Source: Verrucomicrobiota bacterium
GTDB taxonomy: Bacteria > Verrucomicrobiota > Verrucomicrobiia > Limisphaerales > SIBE01
Reading direction: 5' to 3'
Assembly: GCA_016871515.1 (NCBI GenBank)
Contig: VHDE01000038.1
Location: forward strand, 1-49,363
Length of the DNA: 49,363 nucleotides
Translations under genes and position numbers: made by a program
Part shown: positions 1 through 8,070 of the stretch, one piece after another
Position numbering within the stretch: position 1 is the stretch's first letter
Layout of the letters: each line of letters begins with the position of its first letter
Notes under the pieces: model-generated
The model's database searches: none
What the model saw: the letters and a program-made list of their open reading frames with translations, nothing else
What the model was told of the DNA's origin: nothing

Positions 1-1
1 C

Positions 2-130
2 TGGGCTTCAAAAAAAAGCACCGGGCAATACTCCGCAGCTCGGGCGGCTCTGGGCGGTCGCACGCTCAAGACGGGACAAAGCCGATGGTTCGTGGGGTAC
101 AAGAAACACACCCTGCGTTTGTGGTTAGGT
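2..130 (+). pseudogene. Transposase fragment, C-terminal catalytic part (left edge)
   Basis: Reading frame 2 from the window edge gives residues ending in ...GRTLKTGQSRW-FVGYKKHTLRLWL. A W-x-x-GYK-H-T-x-R stretch of this kind is seen in DDE transposases of several IS families. The similarity stops near base 130, and the rest of the open frame (to 487) runs antisense through the EamA gene and is not protein-like. It is therefore a remnant cut off by the window edge on one side and by decay or deletion on the other. The IS family cannot be named, and it does not resemble the transposase at the right edge of the window. Confidence 0.4.
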
Positions 131-250
131 TCAAGGGGCCTCACCGAACGAGCCACCCACACCGATCACGATTGTGAGCAAGGCGCCCGACGAACGTATT
201 CCGAAGCAGGAGCAGCCGTAGGGCAAGACAGAGTAGATTCGAATTCGCGC

Positions 251-1255
251 CTATTCCAAGGCGAGTCCCACCGAAGCGGAGTTCGACTTGCCGGCAAGGG
301 CGGCTTTGGATTGGATGAGAAGGTTTGCGAGTGTAATGAGGCCGCCTCCCACGACGAGGTTCCAGGTCAACTGCTCGTTGGGATAATTCAGCTCCGCCAA
401 CGCCGACAGCCACGCCGGCAGAAAGAGCGCAAACAGACTCGCAAAGACTGGTTCAGTTCCGTAAATCAAGCCCGCTTCAGAAGCTGAAACGTGCGGTTGC
501 CAGTAGTTCATCAGCACATACGCAATCATTGTGCAGAAGAGCACCAGCAAGGCCGTCAATGCGAGCGCGGCGGGGGAACTATAAACCACCGCCCAATCCG
601 CCACGCGATTCGTGGTGAGCAGCGAGACCGGCAAACACACGAGGGCGATGACGGCAAACATGACCAGCGAGAAATGATCCACTCTATTGCCGCGGAAGAG
701 GGGCCGTTCGAGCCAGAGAATCTGCCCGGCGAAGAGAACGGCGCCAATTAATGTTTCCACTTCTCCACGGCCCAGCCGTACCGTTTGCCAGTCAAGGTTT
801 GCTAGGATCGCGACTCCCATTACGACGAGGAAGCAACAAACCACGATTAACATGGAAGGCCATTGGCGGTCCCGAAACGCAACGAAGACCGGGATAAATA
901 AACAAGAGCATTGGGTCAAAAAGGCTGACGTCGAAGCGGACGTGTAGGCGAGGCCATCCATCTGCATCAGGATTCCCGCGCCGTTGAGAATGCCTAGGCC
1001 GACGCCTTGCCAAATCTCCATGTGTGTGATCTGGCGCAGGGATCGCCGGCACCAAACCAGCATGATCAACGCAGCGAGGGTAAACCTCATCGTAATCGCG
1101 CTGCTGCTGATGAACCAACTGCTCGCCTGCGGCAAGAGTTGTTGCTGCGACATCCCGAGGGCTTTCATGACCGGAAAGCTGAGGCCCCAAAAAAGCGTGG
1201 CGACCACTAACATTTGAGTCGCTTTTAAGCGTCTCGGATATTTGTCGATCAACAT
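251..1255 (-). CDS. EamA/DMT-family membrane transporter
   Basis: A 334-residue polytopic membrane protein with about ten hydrophobic segments in two halves, the layout of drug/metabolite transporters with two EamA domains. The first half begins with an F-W-G-L-S-F-P motif near residue 24, typical of the first EamA helix, and the second half starts near residue 185. Such proteins export amino acids, metabolites or drugs across the inner membrane; the substrate cannot be read from the sequence. It lies downstream of the aminotransferase on the same strand, separated by about 120 bp that hold a palindromic repeat, so co-transcription is uncertain. Confidence 0.85.
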   Translation of the reverse strand: MLIDKYPRRLKATQMLVVATLFWGLSFPVMKALGMSQQQLLPQASSWFISSSAITMRFTLAALIMLVWCRRSLRQITHMEIWQGVGLGILNGAGILMQMDGLAYTSASTSAFLTQCSCLFIPVFVAFRDRQWPSMLIVVCCFLVVMGVAILANLDWQTVRLGRGEVETLIGAVLFAGQILWLERPLFRGNRVDHFSLVMFAVIALVCLPVSLLTTNRVADWAVVYSSPAALALTALLVLFCTMIAYVLMNYWQPHVSASEAGLIYGTEPVFASLFALFLPAWLSALAELNYPNEQLTWNLVVGGGLITLANLLIQSKAALAGKSNSASVGLALE

Positions 1256-1291
1256 TGAGCGCGAAAGATGAGGCTCGAGGAAAGACTCCCT

Positions 1292-1365
1292 GGCAGGGCA
1301 GTGAGTCCCCGCCTGTCCTCAAATACGCCGGTTGTTCTGAGGACAGGCGGACGCACTGTCCTGCC
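1292..1365. repeat. Palindromic intergenic element, family A (copy 1)
   Basis: A long imperfect inverted repeat between the aminotransferase and EamA genes. The left arm starts GGCAGGGCAGTGAGTCCCCG, the right arm ends in the matching GGACGCACTGTCCTGCC, and both contain the GGACAGGC/GCCTGTCC core. The same core occurs at 5903, 12481 and 38565. It could fold as a hairpin and act as a transcription end, but it has no T-run and is better explained as a dispersed non-autonomous element. Confidence 0.7.
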
Positions 1366-1376
1366 TATCTCGAACT

Positions 1377-2549
1377 TTAGGCCAAGCTTTTGCAGAACCG
1401 TTCCAGGCGATCGAGTCCTTTCTCGATATTCGCCATGCTGGTCGCGTAGCTAATGCGCAGATACTCGTCGGCGCCGAAGGCAATTCCAGGCACCGCTGCA
1501 ACTTTCTCCTTATCGAGCAGTTTTGCGCAGAATTCGGTGCTGTTAAGACCTGTCTTGGAAATGTTCGGAAACAGATAGAACGCGCCCTTCGAGTTCACGC
1601 AACTGATGCCCGAAATGCTATTGAGTTTTTTCCAAGCGTACGTGCGCCGCCGGTCATACTCGGCCAGCCAGCTCTTGAGGTGTTCCTGGGAACCGGTCAG
1701 CGCGGCAACGGCGCCTTTTTGGGCAAATGAAGTAGGGTTGCTCGTGCTGTGGCTTTGGACGGCATCGATCGCTTTGGCAATTGGCTCGGGCGCGGCCAGA
1801 AAACCGAGGCGCCAACCAGTCATGCTCCAGGCCTTGGCAAACCCATGCACGATGATTGTGTGATCGAAGTGTCCCTGGGAGAAGCTCGCGACGCTCTTGT
1901 GGGTGGCTCCATCGTAAAGCAAATGCTCGTAAATCTCGTCGCTCATAATGAGCACGCCCTTCTCAACACAGATGTCGCCGAGGGCTTTGACTTCATCGGG
2001 CGAATAAACTGAACCGGTGGGATTGCTCGGTGAGTTCAGAATGAAGAGCCGCGTCTTCGGTGTGATAGCGTTGCGCAATTGATCCGGCGTCACCTTGAAC
2101 TCGGTTTTATCGGTGGTCTGCAGGATCACGGGCGTCGCGCTGGCCAGCTTGACCATCTCCGGGTAACTCAACCAGTACGGGGAAGGAATGATGACTTCGT
2201 CACCTTCCTGGCAGGTAGCGAGGATGATGTTGTAGCAGGAATGCTTTCCGCCGCAGGAGACGATGATTTGCGATGCCTTGTAGGCAAGGCCGTTTTCCCG
2301 CTTAAACTTATCGGCGATGGCTTGGCGAAGTTCGGGGATGCCACTGCTCGGAGTGTATTTCGTGAAACCCTCCGCGAGCGCTTTGGCCGCGGCATCTTTG
2401 ATGTGCTGCGGAGTGTCGAAGTCCGGCTCGCCAGCGCCGAAACCGACGACATCCTGTCCGTCGGCCTTCATTTGCTTGGCCTTGGCATCGATGGCCAACG
2501 TTAGTGACGGTGAGAGGGCAGCTGCGCGGCGTGAAATCGTATAATTCAT
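1377..2549 (-). CDS. Pyridoxal-phosphate aminotransferase, class I (aspartate aminotransferase-like)
   Basis: A 390-residue fold-type I aminotransferase of the usual length. Recognisable features in order: GEPDFDTP near residue 40, substrate/cofactor Asn176 in the SPSNPTG motif, Asp204 and Tyr207 in SDEIYEHL that hold the pyridine ring, PLP Schiff-base Lys239 in FAKAWSMTGWRLGF, and Arg247 just after it. This pattern is that of the AspB-type aspartate (or aspartate/prephenate) aminotransferases, which move amino groups between aspartate or aromatic amino acids and 2-oxoglutarate in the cytoplasm. The exact substrate is not visible. It is transcribed toward the EamA exporter. Confidence 0.9.
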   Translation of the reverse strand: MNYTISRRAAALSPSLTLAIDAKAKQMKADGQDVVGFGAGEPDFDTPQHIKDAAAKALAEGFTKYTPSSGIPELRQAIADKFKRENGLAYKASQIIVSCGGKHSCYNIILATCQEGDEVIIPSPYWLSYPEMVKLASATPVILQTTDKTEFKVTPDQLRNAITPKTRLFILNSPSNPTGSVYSPDEVKALGDICVEKGVLIMSDEIYEHLLYDGATHKSVASFSQGHFDHTIIVHGFAKAWSMTGWRLGFLAAPEPIAKAIDAVQSHSTSNPTSFAQKGAVAALTGSQEHLKSWLAEYDRRRTYAWKKLNSISGISCVNSKGAFYLFPNISKTGLNSTEFCAKLLDKEKVAAVPGIAFGADEYLRISYATSMANIEKGLDRLERFCKSLA

Positions 2550-2610
2550 AAATTAGCCGGAGACAAATAGCGGGTGGAGCAGTGGAGCGCAAGCGAGAAG
2601 AGGAAGAGAA

Positions 2611-2750
2611 CAGCAGTTCGTTTTGGCAGATCTGGGCAGGGCGCGTCACTCCGTGCGCGCCGTTTTCCGCAAATTGCCTTGGTTTTCCGGCCTTGTTTCG
2701 GCGCGCACGGGAGTGACGCGCCCTGCCTTTAGTCCCACAATGACAACCGA
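2611..2750. repeat. Palindromic element with terminal inverted repeats, family B (copy 1)
   Basis: About 140 bp starting CAGCAGTTCGTTTTGGCAGA and ending near TGACAACCGATGGG. The interior arms GGGCAGGGCGCGTCACTCC and the matching GGGAGTGACGCGCCCTGCC are near-perfect inverted repeats around a T-rich centre. A second copy with the same ends lies at 21228-21367. No coding potential. Its structure is that of a short non-autonomous mobile element. Confidence 0.75.
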
Positions 2751-2832
2751 TGGGAAGAGAAATGACCCGGTGGACCTTCCCATTAGATATCTGATGTTTC
2801 CTCCGCGGCTCGTTTAGGTGAAGTTCTGGCTG

Positions 2833-3870
2833 TCAGAAGACGAGAAGTTCGAGAAGCCGTTTCCCGGCAGGCGCGAGCTCCCATTGGTTGTCGCGTTTCG
2901 TCACGAGATTACGGCACGGATGCTTGCGTTGTTCTTCGTGGTTGACCGAAAGCAGCTGGAAACGATCGCCTCCCTTGATTTCACTCGGAGCTCGAGGAAT
3001 GAGTTGGTAGGGAAGGCCATTGTAGTTAAGCGCGACTTCATAAGCTGAAACGCCTTCGCGTTCGGCGAGGGCATTTCGTTTGATCAATACGGTGTATCGC
3101 CGCAACCACGGAAAAGAAGTGTCTCGCACCAGCACGCGGCAAAGTTCCGCTTGGTTACGGACAAACCGCAATACGTTGAATCGGCTGCCTTCCTCGGATT
3201 GCGCGAGCAGAACCAATCGCGGGTCGAGGCCAAGCAGATTCTGTCCATTCCATGCGCCGTGGTCGTTGCGTTGTTCCGAAAAGGTCTTCGCGTACCAGTC
3301 AGGGAAACGGTCGTTAACGAATAGATTGAGTTCGAAATGGACATGAGCGCGTTCCTTGGAGATTCCTTCGCGCGTGTTGGCGGTGCGGCCCATCACGCCG
3401 ATCGTCTCGCCAGCTTTGACGTTGCGGCCAATTTCAAGATGGCCGCCGATTTCGCTGAGGTGGGCGTAAGTAGAATAGATTTCCAGGCCGTCGATGCGGT
3501 GCTTCAGGATGACGTACTTTCCGTAGTTCGAAAGGCCCGGCTTGCTATTGATGTAAGCGACACTTCCGCCGGCTGTGGCTGCGATATTGTCGATAGGCTC
3601 GCCCTGTTTGTTGCGGCGAAGGCATTTGATATCGATCCCCTCGTGCATTTGGCGTCCGTCCGTGCGAACGCAACCAAACATCCCGCTGGTCCAAGGTTTG
3701 CCAACGGTCCCAACAAAGAAGCGCTCCTCGCCTCCTGGTTCTAACAAGGCGCGATTCTCGGTCGGGAAGAGAAAGACCGGCGCCGCCTGGGACGAATTCC
3801 ATCGAGGTAAATTCAGAACCGCCAGGAAAAAGGATGACCAGACAAAAACGATGAGATTCACGGAAGCCAA
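2833..3870 (-). CDS. M23-family (LytM) metallopeptidase, exported
   Basis: 345 residues with an N-terminal hydrophobic segment (about residues 4-20, ending near the AA at 29-30) that looks like a signal peptide. The LytM zinc site is visible: His76 and Asp80 in MHEGIDIK, His137 in YAHLSE, and His176-x-His178 in AHVHFE. M23 enzymes cut peptide cross-bridges of peptidoglycan in the periplasm; some serve in cell division or envelope remodelling. The C-terminal ~150 residues match no domain I recognise. The start lies 3 bp after the stop of the upstream lipoprotein gene, so the two are probably co-translated. Confidence 0.85.
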   Translation of the reverse strand: MASVNLIVFVWSSFFLAVLNLPRWNSSQAAPVFLFPTENRALLEPGGEERFFVGTVGKPWTSGMFGCVRTDGRQMHEGIDIKCLRRNKQGEPIDNIAATAGGSVAYINSKPGLSNYGKYVILKHRIDGLEIYSTYAHLSEIGGHLEIGRNVKAGETIGVMGRTANTREGISKERAHVHFELNLFVNDRFPDWYAKTFSEQRNDHGAWNGQNLLGLDPRLVLLAQSEEGSRFNVLRFVRNQAELCRVLVRDTSFPWLRRYTVLIKRNALAEREGVSAYEVALNYNGLPYQLIPRAPSEIKGGDRFQLLSVNHEEQRKHPCRNLVTKRDNQWELAPAGKRLLELLVF

Positions 3871-3873
3871 GAG

Positions 3874-4395
3874 TTAAAAGCGAGACCGCTTGCGAATTTC
3901 GCGGGCGATATTGTTGAGACCACGCGCAATCCGCTCGGCTTCTTCTCGTGTGGCGTCCGGGGTGAAAACCAAAACGCCATTGCTTATTCGGTTCCGGATG
4001 ATCGGCGCCGCCAGCCACCGCGACTCCGTGAAGTCGCTTTGAATGGCGATTCTCCGGCCTTTGTAGGCTGTGGTCGTGTTTTCGAGAACGAGCGATCCGT
4101 GCCGGTTGAATTGAATCTTGATCGCAAATCCGTAGTCGGCATCGACGATGGCGGCCTCCTGGACATCAACTTCTGTGAGGAATGGATCGCGATTTACGTT
4201 AACCAGAGTTGGATTGCTTCGATAAATAGGAACACCACCACTGCGTCCGCTGGCATCAGGATTTACTTCGAGGAAGAGACGGATGGTCGAAGCTTCTTTG
4301 CTCTGCTTCCGTTGCTCGGTCGTTTTGCATCCTATTGCAGAACTCAATAGGAGCGTGAACAAATAGGTGTTGAACCGGGCGAGTCGAATGATCAT
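3874..4395 (-). CDS. Small lipoprotein with a SecD P1-like domain
   Basis: 173 residues. The N-terminus has a short hydrophobic stretch ending in the lipobox S-A-I-G-C (Cys at residue 23), so it is probably anchored to a membrane through that Cys. The body, from about residue 36, has the strand pattern (IRLFLEVNP ... VQEAAIVDADYGFAIKIQF ... GRRIAIQSDF ... EEAERIARGLN) seen in the periplasmic SecD/SecDF head domain and in stand-alone relatives in this phylum. That assignment is from pattern memory and is tentative. It forms a two-gene unit with the M23 peptidase downstream. Confidence 0.65.
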   Translation of the reverse strand: MIIRLARFNTYLFTLLLSSAIGCKTTEQRKQSKEASTIRLFLEVNPDASGRSGGVPIYRSNPTLVNVNRDPFLTEVDVQEAAIVDADYGFAIKIQFNRHGSLVLENTTTAYKGRRIAIQSDFTESRWLAAPIIRNRISNGVLVFTPDATREEAERIARGLNNIAREIRKRSRF

Positions 4396-4437
4396 ATTGG
4401 CCTAAACAACGCAATTGCATTCGCAAAGTAAAGATTT

Positions 4438-4539
4438 ATGGGAAGACAATATAACAAAGTTGAAAAACGAAAACGTCGCGCTGCCCACTTGAAGCGCAAA
4501 AAAGAACGCGCTAAGGCGGCCAAGCCAGCGAAGGCCTGA
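4438..4539 (+). CDS. Very small highly basic conserved protein (33 aa)
   Basis: ATG at 4438 opens a 33-codon frame beginning MGRQYNKVEKRKRRAAHLKR and ending AKPAKA, followed by TGA at 4537. More than a third of the residues are Lys or Arg. I recall similar MGRQYNKV-K-R-R-R mini-proteins across Verrucomicrobiota, annotated as hypothetical. The composition suggests binding to RNA, ribosomes or DNA, but no function is established. A perfect intrinsic terminator follows 21 bp after the stop, which argues strongly for a real transcription unit. It diverges from the SecD-like lipoprotein gene with about 42 bp between starts. Confidence 0.75.
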   Translation: MGRQYNKVEKRKRRAAHLKRKKERAKAAKPAKA

Positions 4540-4560
4540 CAGATCGACCAAGTATTCGAT

Positions 4561-4590
4561 GGCCGCTTCGTTCGCGAAGCGGCCTTTTTT
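4561..4590 (+). terminator. Intrinsic terminator after the 33-aa gene
   Basis: Perfect 10-bp stem GGCCGCTTCG / CGAAGCGGCC with a TTCG loop, followed directly by TTTTTT at 4585-4590. It ends transcription of the short gene at 4438. Confidence 0.92.
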
Positions 4591-4629
4591 GTTGATTTTT
4601 CAGAGCTCAAAAAAACGCCTGACCATCGG

Positions 4630-4738
4630 ACCGCAGGGTTTACGGCTGCAGAAACGTGAAACCTTTCCAACGTGCCAAGACATCTAATGCCGTTTGAGGC
4701 ATAAGGTTTCGGCAGCGTGACCGCTGCGGTTCTGCGGT
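4630..4738. repeat. Palindromic element, family E
   Basis: About 109 bp bounded by ACCGCAG (4630-4636) and its complement CTGCGGT (4732-4738). Inside, GGCTGCAGAAAC and GAAACCTT face AAGGTTTC and GGCAGC, so the whole can fold into a long broken hairpin. The minus strand is open over this stretch, which looks like a by-product of the repeat and not a gene. Confidence 0.55.
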
Positions 4739-4753
4739 GAATCGACAAAAAAC

Positions 4754-4893
4754 TTATTCACGGTCAAATTGCGAACAAGTTTTGCCGAAGTTATCCACCG
4801 CACGCATTATCATTGAAACGCTGTGCTAACGGGCGTTTGGCAGCGTTCGGAGTGATGTCGGAGCAGCGCCTTCGGTTAATAATCTGTGCATAA
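4754..4893. other. Cluster of DnaA-box-like 9-mers (possible origin)
   Basis: Three sites within 140 bp: TTATTCACG at 4754-4762, TTATCCACC at 4791-4799, and TGTGCATAA at 4885-4893, which is TTATGCACA on the minus strand and fits the TTATNCACA consensus exactly. The first two differ from it at one base. The stretch is non-coding and genes diverge from it. No dnaA or dnaN is nearby, so an origin role is only a suggestion. Confidence 0.35.
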
Positions 4894-4900
4894 CAAAACG

Positions 4901-4928
4901 TTGTTCGTGCGGAGGAAATTGATATTGT
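4901..4928 (+). promoter_or_regulatory. Possible sigma-70-type promoter for the structured RNA
   Basis: TTGTTC at 4901-4906 and TATTGT at 4923-4928, 16 bp apart, resemble -35 and -10 boxes. A start about 7 bp later falls at the first hairpin of the structured region (4934). Confidence 0.4.
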
Positions 4929-4933
4929 CTGTG

Positions 4934-5799
4934 CAGTTCATTGAAAGAACTGAGAGCGTCAGCGACAAACTCACGAATGAAGCTAACGATCCTCAGGATA
5001 ATCCCAGGTGACTGGGGAAAGATTGAGCCAGGCTGGTTGGCTTAGTCCCTCTGCAGTTCAGGCCGCAAGGTTTGGGCGTGGAGGCAGAATTCACCAGTTC
5101 CTCTGGAGGCGTTCGCGCGCCATCCAGGATCGCGAATAGGGACTGAGCGATAAGGAGCGATAAGAAACCGCTCCAAATCGAGTCAAGTAATTCGAGTTGG
5201 TTTCGGACTCGAATGAATCGCAGTTACCCAGAGGGTAAACGGTTGCTACTGCGCATCAGCACGGGGCAAGCGACTCTGGCGGTTTCAATAGTTTCCGCCA
5301 AACGAAAGATGCCGAAAGGTGTGACAAAGTGAGCGCGTGTCTCGGGAAGTGCACGAGGTCTAGGCAGGACCCTGAAATAACTTCCAGCCTGCCAGCGATG
5401 TTAAAATCAGCACCGCTGGCTTGTGAACGAAAGGCAACCTGAGAGGTAAGAGGTCAGACCCGTGGCACTGGGCCAACGCATCGCCATAAGCGGTGGCCGA
5501 CCCAGCGCTAAATGGTAAAGACGCGGCCTTGAAATCACAATCGTGTCTCTACCTGGTTCGTAAGCCGGCGCCTGCAAGCGCCAGTTGAAGCGAGCTCAGA
5601 GGCCTCACTCAAAAATTCTGTGACCGCAAGGCACAGAACGGCCCTGCTATGAGGCCGGCAACTCCGCTTGCCGTGGAGAATGGCGTCGGGAAGCTGGCAG
5701 CCCCTGAGGCGCCAAATGCCAGCATGGGAAAGAGAGCGTGGCGAACTCCCATCCCCCAATTTGTCCTCGCTCAACCGCAAGGTTGGGCGGGGACTTTTT
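4934..5799 (+). ncRNA. Candidate large structured non-coding RNA (~870 nt)
   Basis: No frame on either strand gives a plausible protein here, yet hairpins follow one another throughout. Examples: CAGTTC/GAACTG at 4934-4952; CCCAG-GTGA-CTGGG at 5003-5016; CAGGCC-GCAA-GGTTTG at 5059-5074; GGAGCG/CGCTCC at 5154-5174; TTACCC-AGA-GGGTAA at 5224-5238; GCCAGCG/CGCTGGC at 5391-5420; nested helices at 5468-5505; TTCTGTG(A)CC-GCAA-GGCACAGAA at 5616-5638; CGGCAA/TTGCCG at 5656-5673; GCTGGCA/TGCCAGC at 5693-5723; ATGGGA/TCCCAT at 5724-5752. Several are capped by GNRA tetraloops. A promoter-like pair precedes it and a 14-bp terminator ends it. The signature motifs of RNase P RNA, tmRNA, SRP RNA and group I/II introns are absent. 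The family is unknown to me. Confidence 0.7.
5763..5799 (+). terminator. Intrinsic terminator ending the structured RNA
   Basis: A 14-bp stem (5763-5776 with 5781-5794, three G-U pairs) closed by a GCAA tetraloop and followed by TTTTT at 5795-5799. Confidence 0.9.
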
Positions 5800-5902
5800 G
5801 TTTCTTTGCCTTCGTTTTTTACCGCCGATTTCACAGATGACGCGGATTGCGGCTAGTGGATTTACTGGATTACCGGATCCCGCCTCTCCATCGACCGGCT
5901 GG

Positions 5903-5983
5903 GGTAGGACAGTGCGTCCCGACTGTCCCAATCGTTGTGGTGCACCGGGACAGGCGGGACGCCTGTCCTACCTGTTCATGGGG
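5903..5983. repeat. Palindromic intergenic element, family A (copy 2)
   Basis: Outer arms GGTAGGACAG (5903-5912) and CTGTCCTACC (5963-5972) enclose further complementary sequence (GCGTCCCG / CGGGACGC), giving a near-continuous stem of about 27 bp. It is followed by the GTTCATGGGG end motif found at the family's other copies. It lies between the structured RNA and cysK. The rest of 5984-6165 shows no gene. Confidence 0.75.
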
Positions 5984-6165
5984 TCAATGGGCGAAAGAGG
6001 CGCGCCGAAAAGACCTCTCTCCATTCAGATCAATTAATTAATCGGCGTAATCCGTGTAATCCGCAGTCAATTGCGGGGCCGTAGAAAAAACTTGCCGTCG
6101 AAAGGCATTTAACCAAAATCGCTCGACACAAAAACTTACGCGCACAAATTCAAAAGGCTTTCCTT

Positions 6166-7149
6166 ATGGGTCGCATTTACAACAACATCGTTGAAACAGT
6201 TGGCCGCACTCCTCTCGTTCGACTCAATCGCGTCACGGCTGGACTGCCAGCCACCATCTTATTGAAGTGCGAGTTCTTTAATCCGCTGGGCAGCGTGAAA
6301 GACCGCATCGGAATGTCGATGATCGACGATGCGGAACGACGCGGTCTTATCGACAGCAATACCGTGCTGATCGAACCAACGAGCGGAAACACCGGAATTG
6401 CTCTGGCATTCGTGGCTGCAGCCAAGGGTTACAAACTGATTCTTACCATGCCCGAAACGATGTCGCTCGAACGGCGGACGTTATTGGCGATGTTGGGCGC
6501 CAAGTTGGTTTTGACACCTGGCGCCGAAGGCATGCGCGGCGCAATCGCCCGCGCTGAGCAACTCGCCAAGGAAACTCCAAACGCATGGATTCCACAACAA
6601 TTCGAAAACCCGGCCAATCCAGAAATTCATCGGAAAACAACTGCCGAAGAAATCTGGGATGATACCGCCGGGCAGGTGGACATCCTAGTTGCCGCCGTTG
6701 GCACCGGTGGAACAATCACCGGCTGCTACGAGGTGATCAAGCCGCGCAAGCCGTCATTTCAGGCCATCGCAGTAGAACCGAAAGATTCGCCGGTCATTTC
6801 GCAGACTTTGTCGGGCCAGCCGGTCAAACCGGGCCCGCACAAAATCCAAGGAACCGGTGCTGGGTTTGTTCCAAAGAACCTCCATTTGAAGGATGACAAC
6901 GGAAATCCTCAGATCACCGAGTGCATTCAGATAACGAACGATGACGCGTTTGCCATGGCGCGGCGTCTGGCCAAAGAGGAAGGAATTCTTGCGGGCATCT
7001 CTTCAGGCGCGAATGTTGTGGCGGCCATTGAAGTCGCGAAGCGACCGGAAAACAAAGGCAAGATGATCGTCACAGTCGCCTGCTCGACCGGTGAACGGTA
7101 CCTGAGCACAGCCCTTGCAGCGGAAGCGAAAGCTGAAGTTGGCGGATAG
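6166..7149 (+). CDS. cysK: Cysteine synthase A (O-acetylserine sulfhydrylase)
   Basis: 327 residues, the family's normal length. It joins O-acetylserine and sulfide to make L-cysteine in the cytoplasm, with pyridoxal phosphate. The PLP lysine is Lys45 in the NPLGSVKDR motif; the TSGNTGI loop that binds the substrate carboxylate is near residue 70; the GTGGT phosphate-binding loop is near residue 180; SSGAN near residue 280 contains the serine next to the PLP nitrogen. The start ATG at 6166 gives the standard N-terminus ([19 protein letters not shown]). It stands alone, with no cysE nearby, downstream of repeats and the structured RNA. Confidence 0.96.
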   Translation: MGRIYNNIVETVGRTPLVRLNRVTAGLPATILLKCEFFNPLGSVKDRIGMSMIDDAERRGLIDSNTVLIEPTSGNTGIALAFVAAAKGYKLILTMPETMSLERRTLLAMLGAKLVLTPGAEGMRGAIARAEQLAKETPNAWIPQQFENPANPEIHRKTTAEEIWDDTAGQVDILVAAVGTGGTITGCYEVIKPRKPSFQAIAVEPKDSPVISQTLSGQPVKPGPHKIQGTGAGFVPKNLHLKDDNGNPQITECIQITNDDAFAMARRLAKEEGILAGISSGANVVAAIEVAKRPENKGKMIVTVACSTGERYLSTALAAEAKAEVGG

Positions 7150-7238
7150 GCGATAAGCGATTCGACTTTCTTTAGCTTCTGAAACTCACGAACAGTGCCT
7201 TAACGAATCCTGCCACCGCGGTGGAATGACCGATTCGA

Positions 7239-8003
7239 TTAGAACCAGAATCGCACGTTGCGGTCATCCGTGTTATAACGCTCCTTCATCTCCTTGATCT
7301 GGCGCCAGGAGACGTGGCTGTCTAAAAAAAGAATATTGCCACCGGCCGCTCGTCTGCTGACTAGATGCGGATTGCGGTGTTTGCCACTTGGGTGAATGCC
7401 ACTGGGAATATTGATGAAATCAGGTGGACTGCCAACGCAAAGAACCGCATCCGACATAAGCTCGCTTTCAACCACATTTGTGACCGTGGAGACTTTCGTT
7501 CGGAATTCCTTGCCGCCGCGCCGAATTCGATCATCCATTGCGGTAGCGTTGAGGCGTTTTCCCAGCCAGGAATAGCCGATGATCTTCTTGGTCGCAGTGA
7601 CGTTGGCCGCATTGCCCCCATACCACCATAGGTCCTTTGCATCGACCGACGGCATGAAACCGGGACAATAGAATATTTCGCGACCGGCCCCAGCTGTGAT
7701 CAGAGCCTCGACGGTCAGACGATGGACGTCCCATAGCCAGGCGCCTTCTGGGGGATGCTGCGGAATGTTGTCGTTATTGTCCTCCGCGTACATTTGGGTC
7801 GCCAGCCCGATCTGGCGCAGGTTGTTGCTGCATTTGCTGCGTCGCGCGCGTTCTTTGGCCGAGGTCAAAGCTGGCAGAAGCATCCCGGCCAAGATTGCGA
7901 TGATCGCGATCACGACCAGCAGTTCAATAAGCGTAAAAGCCGGCGGCCGTTGGGACGCGTGTGATGGCGGGCGAATTGGAGAGGAATTATCACAAAGTTG
8001 CAT
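7239..8003 (-). CDS. Pseudopilin-like protein (prepilin-type N-terminus, H-X9-DG family)
   Basis: 254 residues from the ATG at 8003. The frame is open further upstream, but that part runs antisense through the LysR gene and is rejected. After a polar leader, residues ~23-45 ([20 protein letters not shown]) form a type IV prepilin signal: the F after the leader would be methylated and Glu5 of the mature protein is present. The C-terminus has [13 protein letters not shown], a variant of the H-X9-DG ending. Such proteins are numerous in Verrucomicrobiota and Planctomycetes and are thought to be assembled by type II secretion or pilus machinery; individual roles are unknown. No secretion genes are adjacent. 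Confidence 0.88.
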   Translation of the reverse strand: MQLCDNSSPIRPPSHASQRPPAFTLIELLVVIAIIAILAGMLLPALTSAKERARRSKCSNNLRQIGLATQMYAEDNNDNIPQHPPEGAWLWDVHRLTVEALITAGAGREIFYCPGFMPSVDAKDLWWYGGNAANVTATKKIIGYSWLGKRLNATAMDDRIRRGGKEFRTKVSTVTNVVESELMSDAVLCVGSPPDFINIPSGIHPSGKHRNPHLVSRRAAGGNILFLDSHVSWRQIKEMKERYNTDDRNVRFWF

Positions 8004-8070
8004 AGGTTGGAGATTGAATGGGCGTGAACATAGAGGGGGTTTGTACCCGCGCGAGAAAAAAACTGCTGGA

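Noticed and set aside
4392..4748. 118-residue open frame on the minus strand
   Set aside because: It runs antisense through the 33-aa gene, its terminator and the family E palindrome; the composition is not protein-like.
4934..5799. Assigning the structured region to RNase P RNA, tmRNA, SRP RNA or a self-splicing intron
   Set aside because: The GAGGAAAGTCC and AGATGAATG-type motifs of RNase P, the T-loop and tag frame of tmRNA, the GGAAGGAAGCA of SRP RNA and a group II domain V are all missing. Short similarities (GGTAAGAG, ACAGAA) are out of order.
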